This document shows positions 1 through 5,470 of a stretch of DNA of 5,734 bases, one piece after another. The stretch spans positions 1 to 5,734 of the forward strand of contig PXQM01000057.1 of assembly GCA_003021325.1 (NCBI GenBank), written 5' to 3'. The translations under genes and the position numbers were made by a program. Source of the DNA: Halobacteriales archaeon QH_10_70_21 (GTDB lineage: Archaea > Halobacteriota > Halobacteria > Halobacteriales > Haloarculaceae). The notes under the pieces are model-generated. The model was not told the DNA's origin. It ran no database searches and saw nothing but the letters and a program-made list of their open reading frames with translations. The stretch's first letter is position 1; each line of letters begins with the position of its first letter.

Positions 1-211
1 GGACGACCGCCTCCCCGGCCCCGTCCTCGAAGCAGAACGTCAGCACCGACCCGTCGAGGTCGGCGCTGCCGGCGTCGCCCAGCAGGTTCTGCGCCGCGAA
101 CCACAGCGCCCGCTGAAAGCGCCGGCGGTCCAGGTCGACGTCCGGCCACGACTCCAGGCCGACCGCCAGGTACCGCCACCGCGGACGGAGGTGCTTCGGG
201 AGGTGCTTCAC
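1..211 (-). CDS. rnp2: Ribonuclease P protein component 2 (Pop5-like), 5' part only
   Basis: The visible 70 residues begin VKHLPKHLRPRWRYLAVGLE and continue with an FQRALWFAAQNLLGDAGSAD segment, which I recognise as the N-terminal part of the archaeal Pop5/Rpp14-type RNase P subunit. The family is a small protein of the archaeal RNase P holoenzyme that removes 5' leaders from pre-tRNA; with Rpp30 it supports the catalytic RNA. The 3' end lies beyond the left edge, and a full-length protein would be roughly twice what is seen. I chose the GTG at 209-211 because the KHLPKHLRPRWRYLAV start is characteristic of haloarchaeal members and a TATA-like box sits about 26-32 nt upstream, which fits a near-leaderless transcript. 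No upstream gene on this strand runs into it, so it appears to head its own transcript. Confidence 0.9.
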   Translation of the reverse strand, partial: MKHLPKHLRPRWRYLAVGLESWPDVDLDRRRFQRALWFAAQNLLGDAGSADLDGSVLTFCFEDGAGEAVV

Positions 212-236
212 GACCGACGGATTGGGCGCCGGCGGC

Positions 237-243
237 TTATCTC
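237..243 (-). promoter_or_regulatory. Candidate TATA box for rnp2
   Basis: On the minus strand this reads GAGATAA inside GC-rich flanks, about 26-32 nt before the GTG of rnp2. An archaeal TATA box normally sits about 25-30 nt before the transcription start, so transcription would begin at or within a few bases of the start codon. The match is short and the assignment rests mainly on spacing. Confidence 0.4.
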
Positions 244-302
244 CGGCGGTCCGGAGCGGGCGCCGCGACGGGACCCCGGCCGCCGCCGACTGCGGGTCGC
301 GC

Positions 303-337
303 CCACCGCCGGCCGCCGGTTTCAAGACCGGAGGTGG
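303..337. repeat. Imperfect inverted repeat in the rnp2/HEPN intergenic region
   Basis: Inner arms CCGGT (316-320) and ACCGG (327-331) enclose a 6-nt loop. Outer arms CCACC (303-307) and GGTGG (333-337) are also complementary, with an asymmetric internal bulge. It lies in the 212-403 gap between two divergent genes; apart from the rnp2 TATA-like box and this repeat I see nothing there. In DNA this GC-rich, short complementary arms arise easily by chance. Confidence 0.25.
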
Positions 338-403
338 AGGTGCGCATCGGTCCCACATGCGACGCGGCAGACGGGACACGGAGCACGTGGGGTGGTCGCG
401 ACG

Positions 404-808
404 ATGACCGAGTTCGCCGAGACGGAACTCAAGCAGGCTCGCGTGGCACTCTCGGGCGCACAGGAGCTCAGGGACGCCGGCGGCTCGACGGCCGGCTCGT
501 CACCGGACCCACTTCGCGGCCTTTCACGCCGCCCGGGCCGTCCGCTCCGTCCGCGGCGCCCTGCCCGACGACGAGGACCACGTCCCGGCCCGGTTCGCCG
601 GGGACGTCGTCATCGCCGAGGAGACGTCGATGGAGGACGCCCAGTTCCGCAACCAGCTTCGCGCCTACCGGAAAGCGGCCGACTACGAGCACGACTCCGT
701 CGACGTCGACCTCGACGCGAAGCGCGTCCGCGCCGAGCGGTTCGTCGACGACACGCCGGCGTTCTGTCGACGGGGTCCTCGCCGGGACTCGCTCGGAACG
801 GTCGATAG
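404..808 (+). pseudogene. HEPN-domain protein gene, broken by two apparent 1-nt deletions
   Basis: The protein starts at ATG 404 as MTEFAETELKQARVALSGAQ and keeps this frame to about 484. Homologous-looking sequence then moves to a second frame (DGRLVTG, about 487-507) and then to a third (HFAAFHAARAVRSVRGALP from 510). Both moves fit loss of one base, near 485 and near 510. The third frame holds the diagnostic HEPN segment RNQLRAYRKAADYEHD, including R-x6-H (Arg codon 669-671, His codon 690-692), the pattern of HEPN ribonucleases. Domain similarity fades around 770; this frame then stays open to a stop at 936-938, and 808 is the first stop in another frame, so the true C-terminus is unclear. 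HEPN proteins of this type usually pair with a MNT nucleotidyltransferase antitoxin, but none is visible upstream or downstream. GGTGG at 391-395 is a weak ribosome-binding site. It is either a decayed toxin-like gene or an intact gene with sequencing errors. Confidence 0.65.
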
Positions 809-1141
809 AGACGACCCGTTCCTCGTCGGGGGTCCCCGCTGGCTCGGCTCGCTGCGGGAGCCGCGTGGCGGCGTCGCCGCCACGGCATCAGGTCGCGGGG
901 TGGTGGCTCGCGGTGTACTCCTCGAAAAACGTCCTTAAAGAAGCCCACGGCTGGGCCGTCGACTTCACCGTCAGTAAACGGCGCTGGCTTCGCTCGCGCC
1001 GATGCTGGTGTGAGCCGATCGGTCGATGCGTCGGAGTGCAGTGCGGGTAGTTCGGGGCGAGAGCGGCGACCCGGACGCGGCCGGGCCGGTTGCTCGTCGC
1101 CCTCAGACGAGCCGGCGCTCGAGCACGCGGTCCGGCGACCG
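809..1141. other. Gene-free region downstream of sdhA
   Basis: These 333 bases hold no reading frame with recognisable protein similarity on either strand. Long open frames cross it, but they have random-looking Arg/Pro/Ser-rich translations, as expected in high-GC DNA. The one compositional landmark is an A/T-rich patch at 925-943, listed separately. I looked for tRNA-like arms around 940-1000 and found none. Confidence 0.5.
925..943 (-). terminator. Candidate T-rich terminator for the sdh operon
   Basis: On the minus strand this patch reads CTTCTTTAAGGACGTTTTT, with a run of five T and a nearby TTCTTT in otherwise GC-rich sequence. Archaeal transcription often ends at T-rich tracts without a strong hairpin. 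It lies about 200 nt past the sdhA stop, further than usual. The same bases contain TTTAAG, which could instead be a TATA box, but no credible gene starts about 25-30 nt beyond it. Confidence 0.25.
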
Positions 1142-2968
1142 TCAGTAGCTGCGTTCCTTCGGCTCGTACTCCTTGTTCTCGCCCTCGAGGACGACGGGCT
1201 TGTAGTACAGCTCCGGGCTGCCCTCGTTCCAGGCGATCATGGTGTGCTTGAGCCAGCTGCCGTCCTTCCGTTCCTGGTGTTCCTGTCGCCAGTGGGCGCC
1301 GCGGAACTCCTCGCGGGCCAGGGCGCCGAGCGTGATGGCCTCGGCGACGTCGATGAGGTTCCGCGTCTCGATGGTGTGGATGAGGTCGGTGTTGAACGTC
1401 CGCGAGGGGTCGGCGACGGCGACGTCCCGGTACCGCTCGCGGCACTCGCGGATGACCTCCAGGGCCCGCTTGAGGCCGTCCTCGTTGCGGAAGACGTTGA
1501 CGTTCTCCGTCATCGCGTCCTGGAGGTCCGACCGGATTTCGGCGTGGTTCGTGCCGTCCCGCTCGAGCATGTCCTCGACGCGGGCCCGCTCGGTCTCGAC
1601 GGCGTGTTCGACGACCTCGACCGGCTCGACCAGCGCGCCGTCGGCGGCGACGTCGCCGTCGGCGTCGATGGCGCCGGGCGCAACGGGCGTCTCGAGGCTC
1701 TCCTCGGCCTCGCTCTCGGCGGAGGGCCCGGTCGGCACCTCCGCGGTCCCGAGGTCCCTGCCGGCGGCGTGGCGGCCGGCCCGGGCGCCGAAGACGATGA
1801 GCTCCGGCAGGGCGTTGCCGCCCAGCCGGTTCGAGCCGTGGACCGACGCACACGCGCACTCGCCGGCGGCGTAGAGGCCGCTCACGCACGTCTCGCCGTG
1901 CTCGTTGGTCTCGATGCCGCCCATGTGGTAGTGCTGGCCGGGCTTGACCGGCATCGGCTCCTCGAGGGGGTCGACGCCCTCGAAGTCCTCCGCGAGGTGG
2001 ATGATGTTCTCCAGACGGTCGTCGATGCGCTCCTCGCCCAGGTGCCGCATGTCGAGGTAGACGTACTCGTCCTCGATGCCGCGGCCCTCCTGGACCTCGG
2101 TCAGTTCGGCGCGGGCGACCACGTCCCGGCTGGCGAGTTCGCCGTCGTTGTTCGCGTAGCCGTGCTCGAACATGAACCGCTCGCCCTCGCCGTTGTAGAG
2201 AATACCGCCCTCGCCGCGGACGCCTTCGGAGATGAGGACGCCGGTCGACGGCAGCGTCGTCGGGTGAAACTGGACGAACTCCATGTCCTCCAGCGGGACG
2301 CCGGCGCGGTAGGCCATCGCCGGGCCGTCGCCGGTGTTTGCGACGGCGTTCGTCGTGTGGTCGTACACCTGTCCGTCGCCGCCGGTCGCGAGGACGACGC
2401 CGCCGGTGGCGCGGAAGCCGACGACGTCGCCTGACTTGATGTCGTAGGCGACGACGCCGTGGCACTCGCGGTCCTCGGGGTCGTCGTGGTCCGTCACCGC
2501 CAGCCGGGAGACGTAGAACTCGTCGTAGACCTGGATGCCCCGCTTGACCACCTGCTCGTACATCGTGTGTAGCAGGTGGTGGCCGGTCTCGGCGCCGGCG
2601 TAGGTCGTCCGCGGGAACGAGAGGCCGCCGAACGGCCGCTGGGAGACGCGGCCGTCGTTCTCCCGGGAGAACGGCATTCCCCAGTGTTCCAGCTGGATGA
2701 CCTCGTCGGGGGCGTCCTGGGCCAGCGTCTCGATTGCGGGGGCGTCGCCCAGGTAGTCCGACCCCTTCATCGTGTCGTAGGCGTGCAGCTCCCAGTCGTC
2801 GCCGTCCCGCAGGGCGGCGTTGATGCCGCCCTCTGCGGCGCCGGTGTGCGAGCGGACCGGGTGCAGCTTCGTGACCAAGGCGACGTCGGCGCCCTCCTCC
2901 TGGGCCGCGATGGCCGCCCTGAGGCCCGCTCCGCCTGCGCCGACGACGATGACGTCGTGTTCGTGCAT
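1142..2968 (-). CDS. sdhA: Succinate dehydrogenase flavoprotein subunit SdhA
   Basis: This 608-residue protein oxidises succinate to fumarate in the citric acid cycle as the catalytic subunit of complex II, bound to SdhB at the cytoplasmic face of the membrane. The N-terminal dinucleotide-binding motif is VVGAGGAGLRAA (8-19). SHTGAAEGG (40-48) supplies His41, which matches the histidine that holds FAD covalently in bacterial SdhA. Active-site equivalents are visible: QFHPT with His235, SEGVRGEGG with Glu248 and Arg251, ASRDVVAR with Arg281 and Arg285, HYHMGG with His346, and GSNRLGGNALPEL with Arg381. The C-terminal part has RGAHWRQEH and a conserved-looking ERSY end. An acidic, Ala/Glu-rich stretch at about 407-470 separates the flavin and helical domains and looks like a halophilic linker. 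It is the last gene of the operon, 43 nt after sdhB. The ATG at 2966-2968 lies directly before the flavin motif and has no clear ribosome-binding site. Confidence 0.97.
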   Translation of the reverse strand: MHEHDVIVVGAGGAGLRAAIAAQEEGADVALVTKLHPVRSHTGAAEGGINAALRDGDDWELHAYDTMKGSDYLGDAPAIETLAQDAPDEVIQLEHWGMPFSRENDGRVSQRPFGGLSFPRTTYAGAETGHHLLHTMYEQVVKRGIQVYDEFYVSRLAVTDHDDPEDRECHGVVAYDIKSGDVVGFRATGGVVLATGGDGQVYDHTTNAVANTGDGPAMAYRAGVPLEDMEFVQFHPTTLPSTGVLISEGVRGEGGILYNGEGERFMFEHGYANNDGELASRDVVARAELTEVQEGRGIEDEYVYLDMRHLGEERIDDRLENIIHLAEDFEGVDPLEEPMPVKPGQHYHMGGIETNEHGETCVSGLYAAGECACASVHGSNRLGGNALPELIVFGARAGRHAAGRDLGTAEVPTGPSAESEAEESLETPVAPGAIDADGDVAADGALVEPVEVVEHAVETERARVEDMLERDGTNHAEIRSDLQDAMTENVNVFRNEDGLKRALEVIRECRERYRDVAVADPSRTFNTDLIHTIETRNLIDVAEAITLGALAREEFRGAHWRQEHQERKDGSWLKHTMIAWNEGSPELYYKPVVLEGENKEYEPKERSY

Positions 2969-2993
2969 TGTTATTGTGTATAGTTTGGTCTGA

Positions 2994-3007
2994 ACGCTCT
3001 TTAGCGT
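2994..3007 (-). repeat. Small hairpin between sdhB and sdhA
   Basis: On the minus strand ACGCT-AAAG-AGCGT forms a perfect 5-bp stem with a 4-nt loop, beginning 4 nt after the sdhB stop. The 43-nt spacer is the only sizeable gap inside the operon and is AT-rich compared with the genes. The hairpin might affect mRNA processing or stability, or tune sdhA translation. No T-run directly follows it, so it does not look like a terminator. Confidence 0.35.
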
Positions 3008-3011
3008 GTTT

Positions 3012-3893
3012 CTACCAGAACTTCAGGTTGCTCTTGACCGCCTCGCGCTTCAGCTCCTGGATGTGCTCCGTCAGGGGGATGTCCTTCGGACAGACCTCCG
3101 TGCAGGAGAACTGCGTCTGGCACCGCCAGACGCCGTGCTCCTGCTCGATGATGTTGAGGCGGTGCTCCTGGATGTCCTCGCCCTCGCGTTCGTCCATCGC
3201 GAAGCGGTAGGCCTTGTTGATGGCCGCCGGGCCCAGGTACTCGTTGTCCCCCGCGGCGATGTTGCACGACGACGTACAGGCACCACACCAGATACAGCGC
3301 GTCGACATCTTGATTTTCTCGCGGTTCTCGCGGTCCTGGCGCTGCTCCTCGAGGTCGCCGGAGGGCAGGTCGTCGGTCTGGAAGTACGGCTCGACGGCCT
3401 CCATCTGGTCGTAGAAGTGCTCCATGTCGACGACGAGGTCCTTGACGACCTCGGAGTGCGGGAGCGGCTCGATTCGGACCGGCCAGTCCAGGTCGGACAT
3501 CTGGGTCTTGCAGCCGAGCCGCTGGCGCCCGTTGATGAACAGCGCGTCCGACCCGCAGATGGCCTGCCGGCAGGAGTGTCTGAAGGTGAGCGAGGAGTCG
3601 AAGTGGTCGCGGGCGTAGATGAGCGCGTCCAGCACCGTCATGCCCTTCGTGAACGGGACGCGGAAGGTGTCGAATCGGGGGTCCTTCTTGCCTTCGACCT
3701 CCGGGTCGTAGCGGAAGACCTTCAGCTCGACCGTCTGGTCGCTCTCCGAGAGCTCCTCCTCGGCGCGCTCGCGCATGTCGGCGCGGTCGTGTTTCGCCGT
3801 CAGCCGGCGCCGCTGGGGGGCCGGCTCCTCCTCGGTCTCCGGTTCGGCTTCGGTCTCGGTCTCGGCCTCCTGTTCGGTGACTTGCGTGCTCAT
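3012..3893 (-). CDS. sdhB: Succinate dehydrogenase iron-sulfur subunit SdhB
   Basis: This 293-residue protein carries electrons from SdhA flavin to the quinone site through three iron-sulfur clusters. The plant-type [2Fe-2S] motif is CRQAICGSD (108-116) with Cys108, Cys113, Asp116 and Cys128; Asp at the third ligand position is also found in E. coli SdhB. The C-terminal ferredoxin-like part has CIWCGACTSSC (Cys200, 203, 206, 210) and CQTQFSCTEVCP (Cys258, 264, 268), which supply the [4Fe-4S] and [3Fe-4S] clusters. The conserved domain begins near residue 55 (ELKVFRYDPE). Before it is an extension of about 50 residues, very rich in Glu and Thr at 8-24, not present in E. coli SdhB. The ATG at 3891-3893 was chosen because it follows the sdhD stop by 2 nt; upstream in-frame codons overlap sdhD and read as its shadow. 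Translation is probably coupled to sdhD. Confidence 0.97.
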   Translation of the reverse strand: MSTQVTEQEAETETEAEPETEEEPAPQRRRLTAKHDRADMRERAEEELSESDQTVELKVFRYDPEVEGKKDPRFDTFRVPFTKGMTVLDALIYARDHFDSSLTFRHSCRQAICGSDALFINGRQRLGCKTQMSDLDWPVRIEPLPHSEVVKDLVVDMEHFYDQMEAVEPYFQTDDLPSGDLEEQRQDRENREKIKMSTRCIWCGACTSSCNIAAGDNEYLGPAAINKAYRFAMDEREGEDIQEHRLNIIEQEHGVWRCQTQFSCTEVCPKDIPLTEHIQELKREAVKSNLKFW

Positions 3894-3895
3894 GG

Positions 3896-4261
3896 TTAGA
3901 CGAGGTTGGTCATTGCGAGGGAGACGCGGACGCCCTGGACGACGAGCATGACGCCCGCGGCGACCAGCGACCACTTGATTACCGTCCCGGGGGTTCCCTC
4001 CAGCCCCTGGTTGACGAGCGCGTTGTAGACACCGTTGACGCCGTGGAAGGTGGCGGTGACGAGGAACAGCACCATCGTCGAGAAGTAGCCGACCTGGCTC
4101 ATCCGCATCTGCGTCCCGGCGAACGTTATCTCCGCCGCGTGGTTGACGAAGTGCAGCAGCAGGAAGTGGTACGCCAGCACGACGACCAGGAACGCGGCCG
4201 TGATGCGCTGGAGGAACCATCGCGTGCCCTTCGGTTCGAACGAGGAGTAGTAGTCCGCCAC
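3896..4261 (-). CDS. sdhD: Succinate dehydrogenase membrane anchor subunit SdhD
   Basis: This 121-residue hydrophobic protein is the second membrane anchor of complex II. Three membrane segments are visible at about 18-40 (FLVVVLAYHFLLLHF), 58-82 (FSTMVLFLVTATFHGVNGV) and 96-117 (IKWSLVAAGVMLVVQGVRV). His73 in FHGVNG at the second helix is the likely haem b ligand; helix I also carries His32, His37 and His41. The QRIT motif (18-21) at the start of helix I corresponds to the quinone-site region of this family. The start is GTG at 4259-4261, one base after the sdhC stop, with GGAGGG 7 nt upstream. The sdhB start follows the stop by 2 nt. Assignment as SdhD rather than a second SdhC rests on gene order and shorter divergent sequence; both subunits share the same motif plan. 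Confidence 0.9.
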   Translation of the reverse strand: MADYYSSFEPKGTRWFLQRITAAFLVVVLAYHFLLLHFVNHAAEITFAGTQMRMSQVGYFSTMVLFLVTATFHGVNGVYNALVNQGLEGTPGTVIKWSLVAAGVMLVVQGVRVSLAMTNLV

Positions 4262-4262
4262 C

Positions 4263-4652
4263 TCAGAACCCTCCCAGGAACGTCGGGATGCTGGCGACCG
4301 TGATGGCCGCCGTGAGAAGCAGTGCGGCGTAGAACGCCGTATCCTGTGCCTCCAGGCCCACGCCGAGGTCGACGAACAGCAGCCGGACCCCGTTGAGGAT
4401 GTGGAAGACCGCGACGGCCAGCAGGCCGACCTCGAGGAACCGCACCACGAGCAGCTCCTCGAGCCCCTGCAGCGTCTGGGTGTACGTGGCTCCGTCGACC
4501 GTCGCCGTGCTCAGCACGGCGATGTGGGTGAAGAGGTAGCCGACGAGCACCCAGCCGGTGAACTTGTGGAACACCCAGGCCCACATCCCGGCGGAGAACT
4601 CCCGCCAGCGCCCGAAGTCCTCTACCAGACCCCGGTCGTACGATTGACTCAT
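4263..4652 (-). CDS. sdhC: Succinate dehydrogenase cytochrome b556 subunit SdhC
   Basis: This 129-residue protein anchors SdhA/SdhB to the membrane and helps form the quinone and haem sites. Three membrane helices are visible at about 24-48, 70-97 and 105-125. The conserved features are WVFHKFTGW (26-34), which aligns with the HRxSG quinone-site motif of the family (with Lys30 where E. coli has Arg), and [15 protein letters not shown] (83-97) with His84 as the expected haem b ligand. His43 in helix I may be a further ligand. I start at ATG 4650-4652, giving MSQSYDRGL, because a TATA box lies about 29 nt upstream, predicting a leaderless or nearly leaderless mRNA. An in-frame upstream start at 4737-4739 would add 29 non-conserved residues across that box. 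It is the first gene of sdhCDBA, 1 nt from sdhD. Confidence 0.94.
   Translation of the reverse strand: MSQSYDRGLVEDFGRWREFSAGMWAWVFHKFTGWVLVGYLFTHIAVLSTATVDGATYTQTLQGLEELLVVRFLEVGLLAVAVFHILNGVRLLFVDLGVGLEAQDTAFYAALLLTAAITVASIPTFLGGF
4269..4274 (-). promoter_or_regulatory. Shine-Dalgarno sequence for sdhD
   Basis: GGAGGG on the minus strand lies inside the last codons of sdhC, 7 nt before the GTG of sdhD. It supports the GTG start and translation of sdhD on a shared message. No comparable site precedes sdhB or sdhA. Confidence 0.6.
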
Positions 4653-4677
4653 GCACGGTAGCGTCAGTCCCCCGCGT

Positions 4678-4684
4678 GTATAGT
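4678..4684 (-). promoter_or_regulatory. TATA box of the sdhCDBA operon
   Basis: The minus strand reads ACTATAC within CTACTATACACG, an AT-rich island in GC-rich flanks, with purine-rich GAAGG upstream as a possible BRE. It ends 25 nt before the sdhC ATG, so transcription should begin at or within a few nucleotides of that ATG. This fits the leaderless mRNAs common in haloarchaea. Confidence 0.65.
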
Positions 4685-4772
4685 AGTTACCTTCTGGGAA
4701 CGTCTCACGGGGGGAAACCGACGGCGAGCGGACCGCCACGACCCGGAGGAACGCTCGAACACGCCGGGAAAC

Positions 4773-4798
4773 GTGTCGGTCACCGACTCCGCCGACAC
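4773..4798. repeat. Inverted repeats in the divergent sdhC/membrane-protein intergenic region
   Basis: GTGTCGG (4773-4779) and CCGACAC (4792-4798) form 7-bp arms around a 12-nt spacer. Overlapping the left arm, GTCGGT-C-ACCGAC (4775-4787) is a 13-bp palindrome with a single central base. The site is about 120-145 bp upstream of sdhC and about 135 bp before the divergent gene. It could be an operator. The rest of the 4653-4931 gap holds only the two TATA-like boxes. Confidence 0.35.
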
Positions 4799-4880
4799 CC
4801 CCGACGCCGGGGAGCGGCGGAGAACGGCCGTGTCGTCGGAACCGGCTCCGTCCCGTTCGCTCTCTTCACCGCGAGTGGCG

Positions 4881-4890
4881 GAAATATTTC
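4881..4890 (+). promoter_or_regulatory. Candidate TATA box for the membrane-protein gene
   Basis: GAAATATTTC is a perfect 10-bp palindrome and one of the most AT-rich patches of this intergenic region. Its centre is about 46 nt before ATG 4932, which predicts a transcript with a 5' leader of roughly 20 nt rather than a leaderless one. Being symmetric, it could also serve the opposite strand, but sdhC has a better-placed box. Confidence 0.4.
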
Positions 4891-4931
4891 CTCGAGAGCC
4901 GACCTACGCGTCGAACGTCGATATCTTCGAG

Positions 4932-5375
4932 ATGAGCGAACGAACGTACCGACGGGCCGAGCAAACTGCCGCGCTCGTCGTTGCTGGGGCAGCACCGACC
5001 GCCGATGCCGTAGCGGGCGAACTGTCGGGCGCCGGGATGTTCGGCCTGTTCGCCGTCTGGTTCGCGGTCGTTCCGGCGGCGTTCGCGACCAGCTTGCTGG
5101 TCCTCGCCGTGAACGGCAGCTACGCGGCACGCGGCGGTGTGCCCGACAGGTTCAACGCCGCAATCGGGGGCATCACGGTCCTGACGACACCACCGATGCT
5201 GGCACCGGTGTTCTACGGGAAAGCCCCTGCCGGAACTTCTCCTGGTGTTCGCCATTCCCTTCGCGTTCGTGGTCGGGCCGCTCGCGATACTGCTCCGTGC
5301 TTTCCGGAGTGCCGACTCGACTGTCCGATGGAATCGGGTCTTCGTGACGGGACCAATCCGCGGACGCGTTCGTGA
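4932..5375 (+). pseudogene. Small multi-helix membrane protein of unknown function, frameshifted
   Basis: I do not recognise the family. From ATG 4932 the protein begins MSERTYRRAEQTAALVVAGA and has membrane segments around residues 36-62 (MFGLFAVWFAVVPAAFATSL) and 76-96 (AAIGGITVLTTPPMLAPVFY). At CCCC 5224-5227 the frame breaks: as written it continues with polar sequence to a stop at 5373-5375 (147 residues). Removing one C instead gives PELLLVFAIPFAFVVGPLAI, an obvious further membrane helix, followed by LLRAFRSADSTV. So the gene appears to carry a 1-nt insertion. The corrected frame has no stop until 5682, inside the convergent hsp20 gene, so the original end is uncertain and a second indel is possible. 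In-frame codons extend upstream to 4773, but that translation is disordered and unconvincing, and ATG 4932 follows the TATA-like box. It is divergent from sdhC. Confidence 0.55.
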
Positions 5376-5380
5376 CCGCA

Positions 5381-5414
5381 GACCGGGCACCGCGAGCGTA
5401 TCGACCGGGCACCG
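5381..5414. repeat. Pair of identical 12-bp direct repeats
   Basis: GACCGGGCACCG occurs at 5381-5392 and again at 5403-5414, separated by 10 nt, so the repeat period is 22 bp, close to two DNA helical turns. It lies between the converging 3' ends of the membrane-protein gene and hsp20, next to the T-rich patch. Confidence 0.6.
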
Positions 5415-5440
5415 AAAACATCAAAGAACTGATAATAGAA
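5414..5440 (-). terminator. Candidate T-rich terminator of hsp20
   Basis: The minus strand contains TTCTATTATCAG and then TTCTTTGATGTTTTC, three T-rich clusters about 30-57 nt past the hsp20 stop. It stands out in very GC-rich surroundings and fits the oligo-T termination signals of archaea. Confidence 0.5.
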
Positions 5441-5470
5441 TCGGATCCGCGCCGAGAGGGTCGTCGACGA

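Noticed and set aside
940..1000. Possible tRNA or structured RNA from short complementary arms
   Set aside because: There is no T-arm consensus, no cloverleaf spacing and only 4-5 bp pairings.
1010..2434. Long plus-strand open frame of over 470 codons opposite sdhA
   Set aside because: It is the antisense shadow of sdhA: its translation is Val/Leu/Asp/Arg-rich without motifs, while the minus strand encodes an unmistakable flavoprotein.
888..2465. Minus-strand open frame of 525 codons overlapping sdhA in another frame
   Set aside because: The translation is almost entirely Arg/Pro/Gly-rich, the usual off-frame artefact of high GC; only its last residues are mentioned as a weak finding.
3546..3548. 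Asp116 in place of a Cys ligand of the SdhB [2Fe-2S] cluster
   Set aside because: It looks like a lost ligand, but E. coli SdhB also has Asp at this position, so it is a known functional variant.
3894..4220. In-frame upstream extension of SdhB through the sdhD region
   Set aside because: The added residues are the off-frame reading of sdhD. The ATG at 3893 sits 2 nt after the sdhD stop, as expected in this operon.
4653..4739. 29-residue N-terminal extension of SdhC
   Set aside because: It would place the TATA box inside the coding sequence and adds residues unlike SdhC; ATG 4652 is well spaced for a leaderless start.
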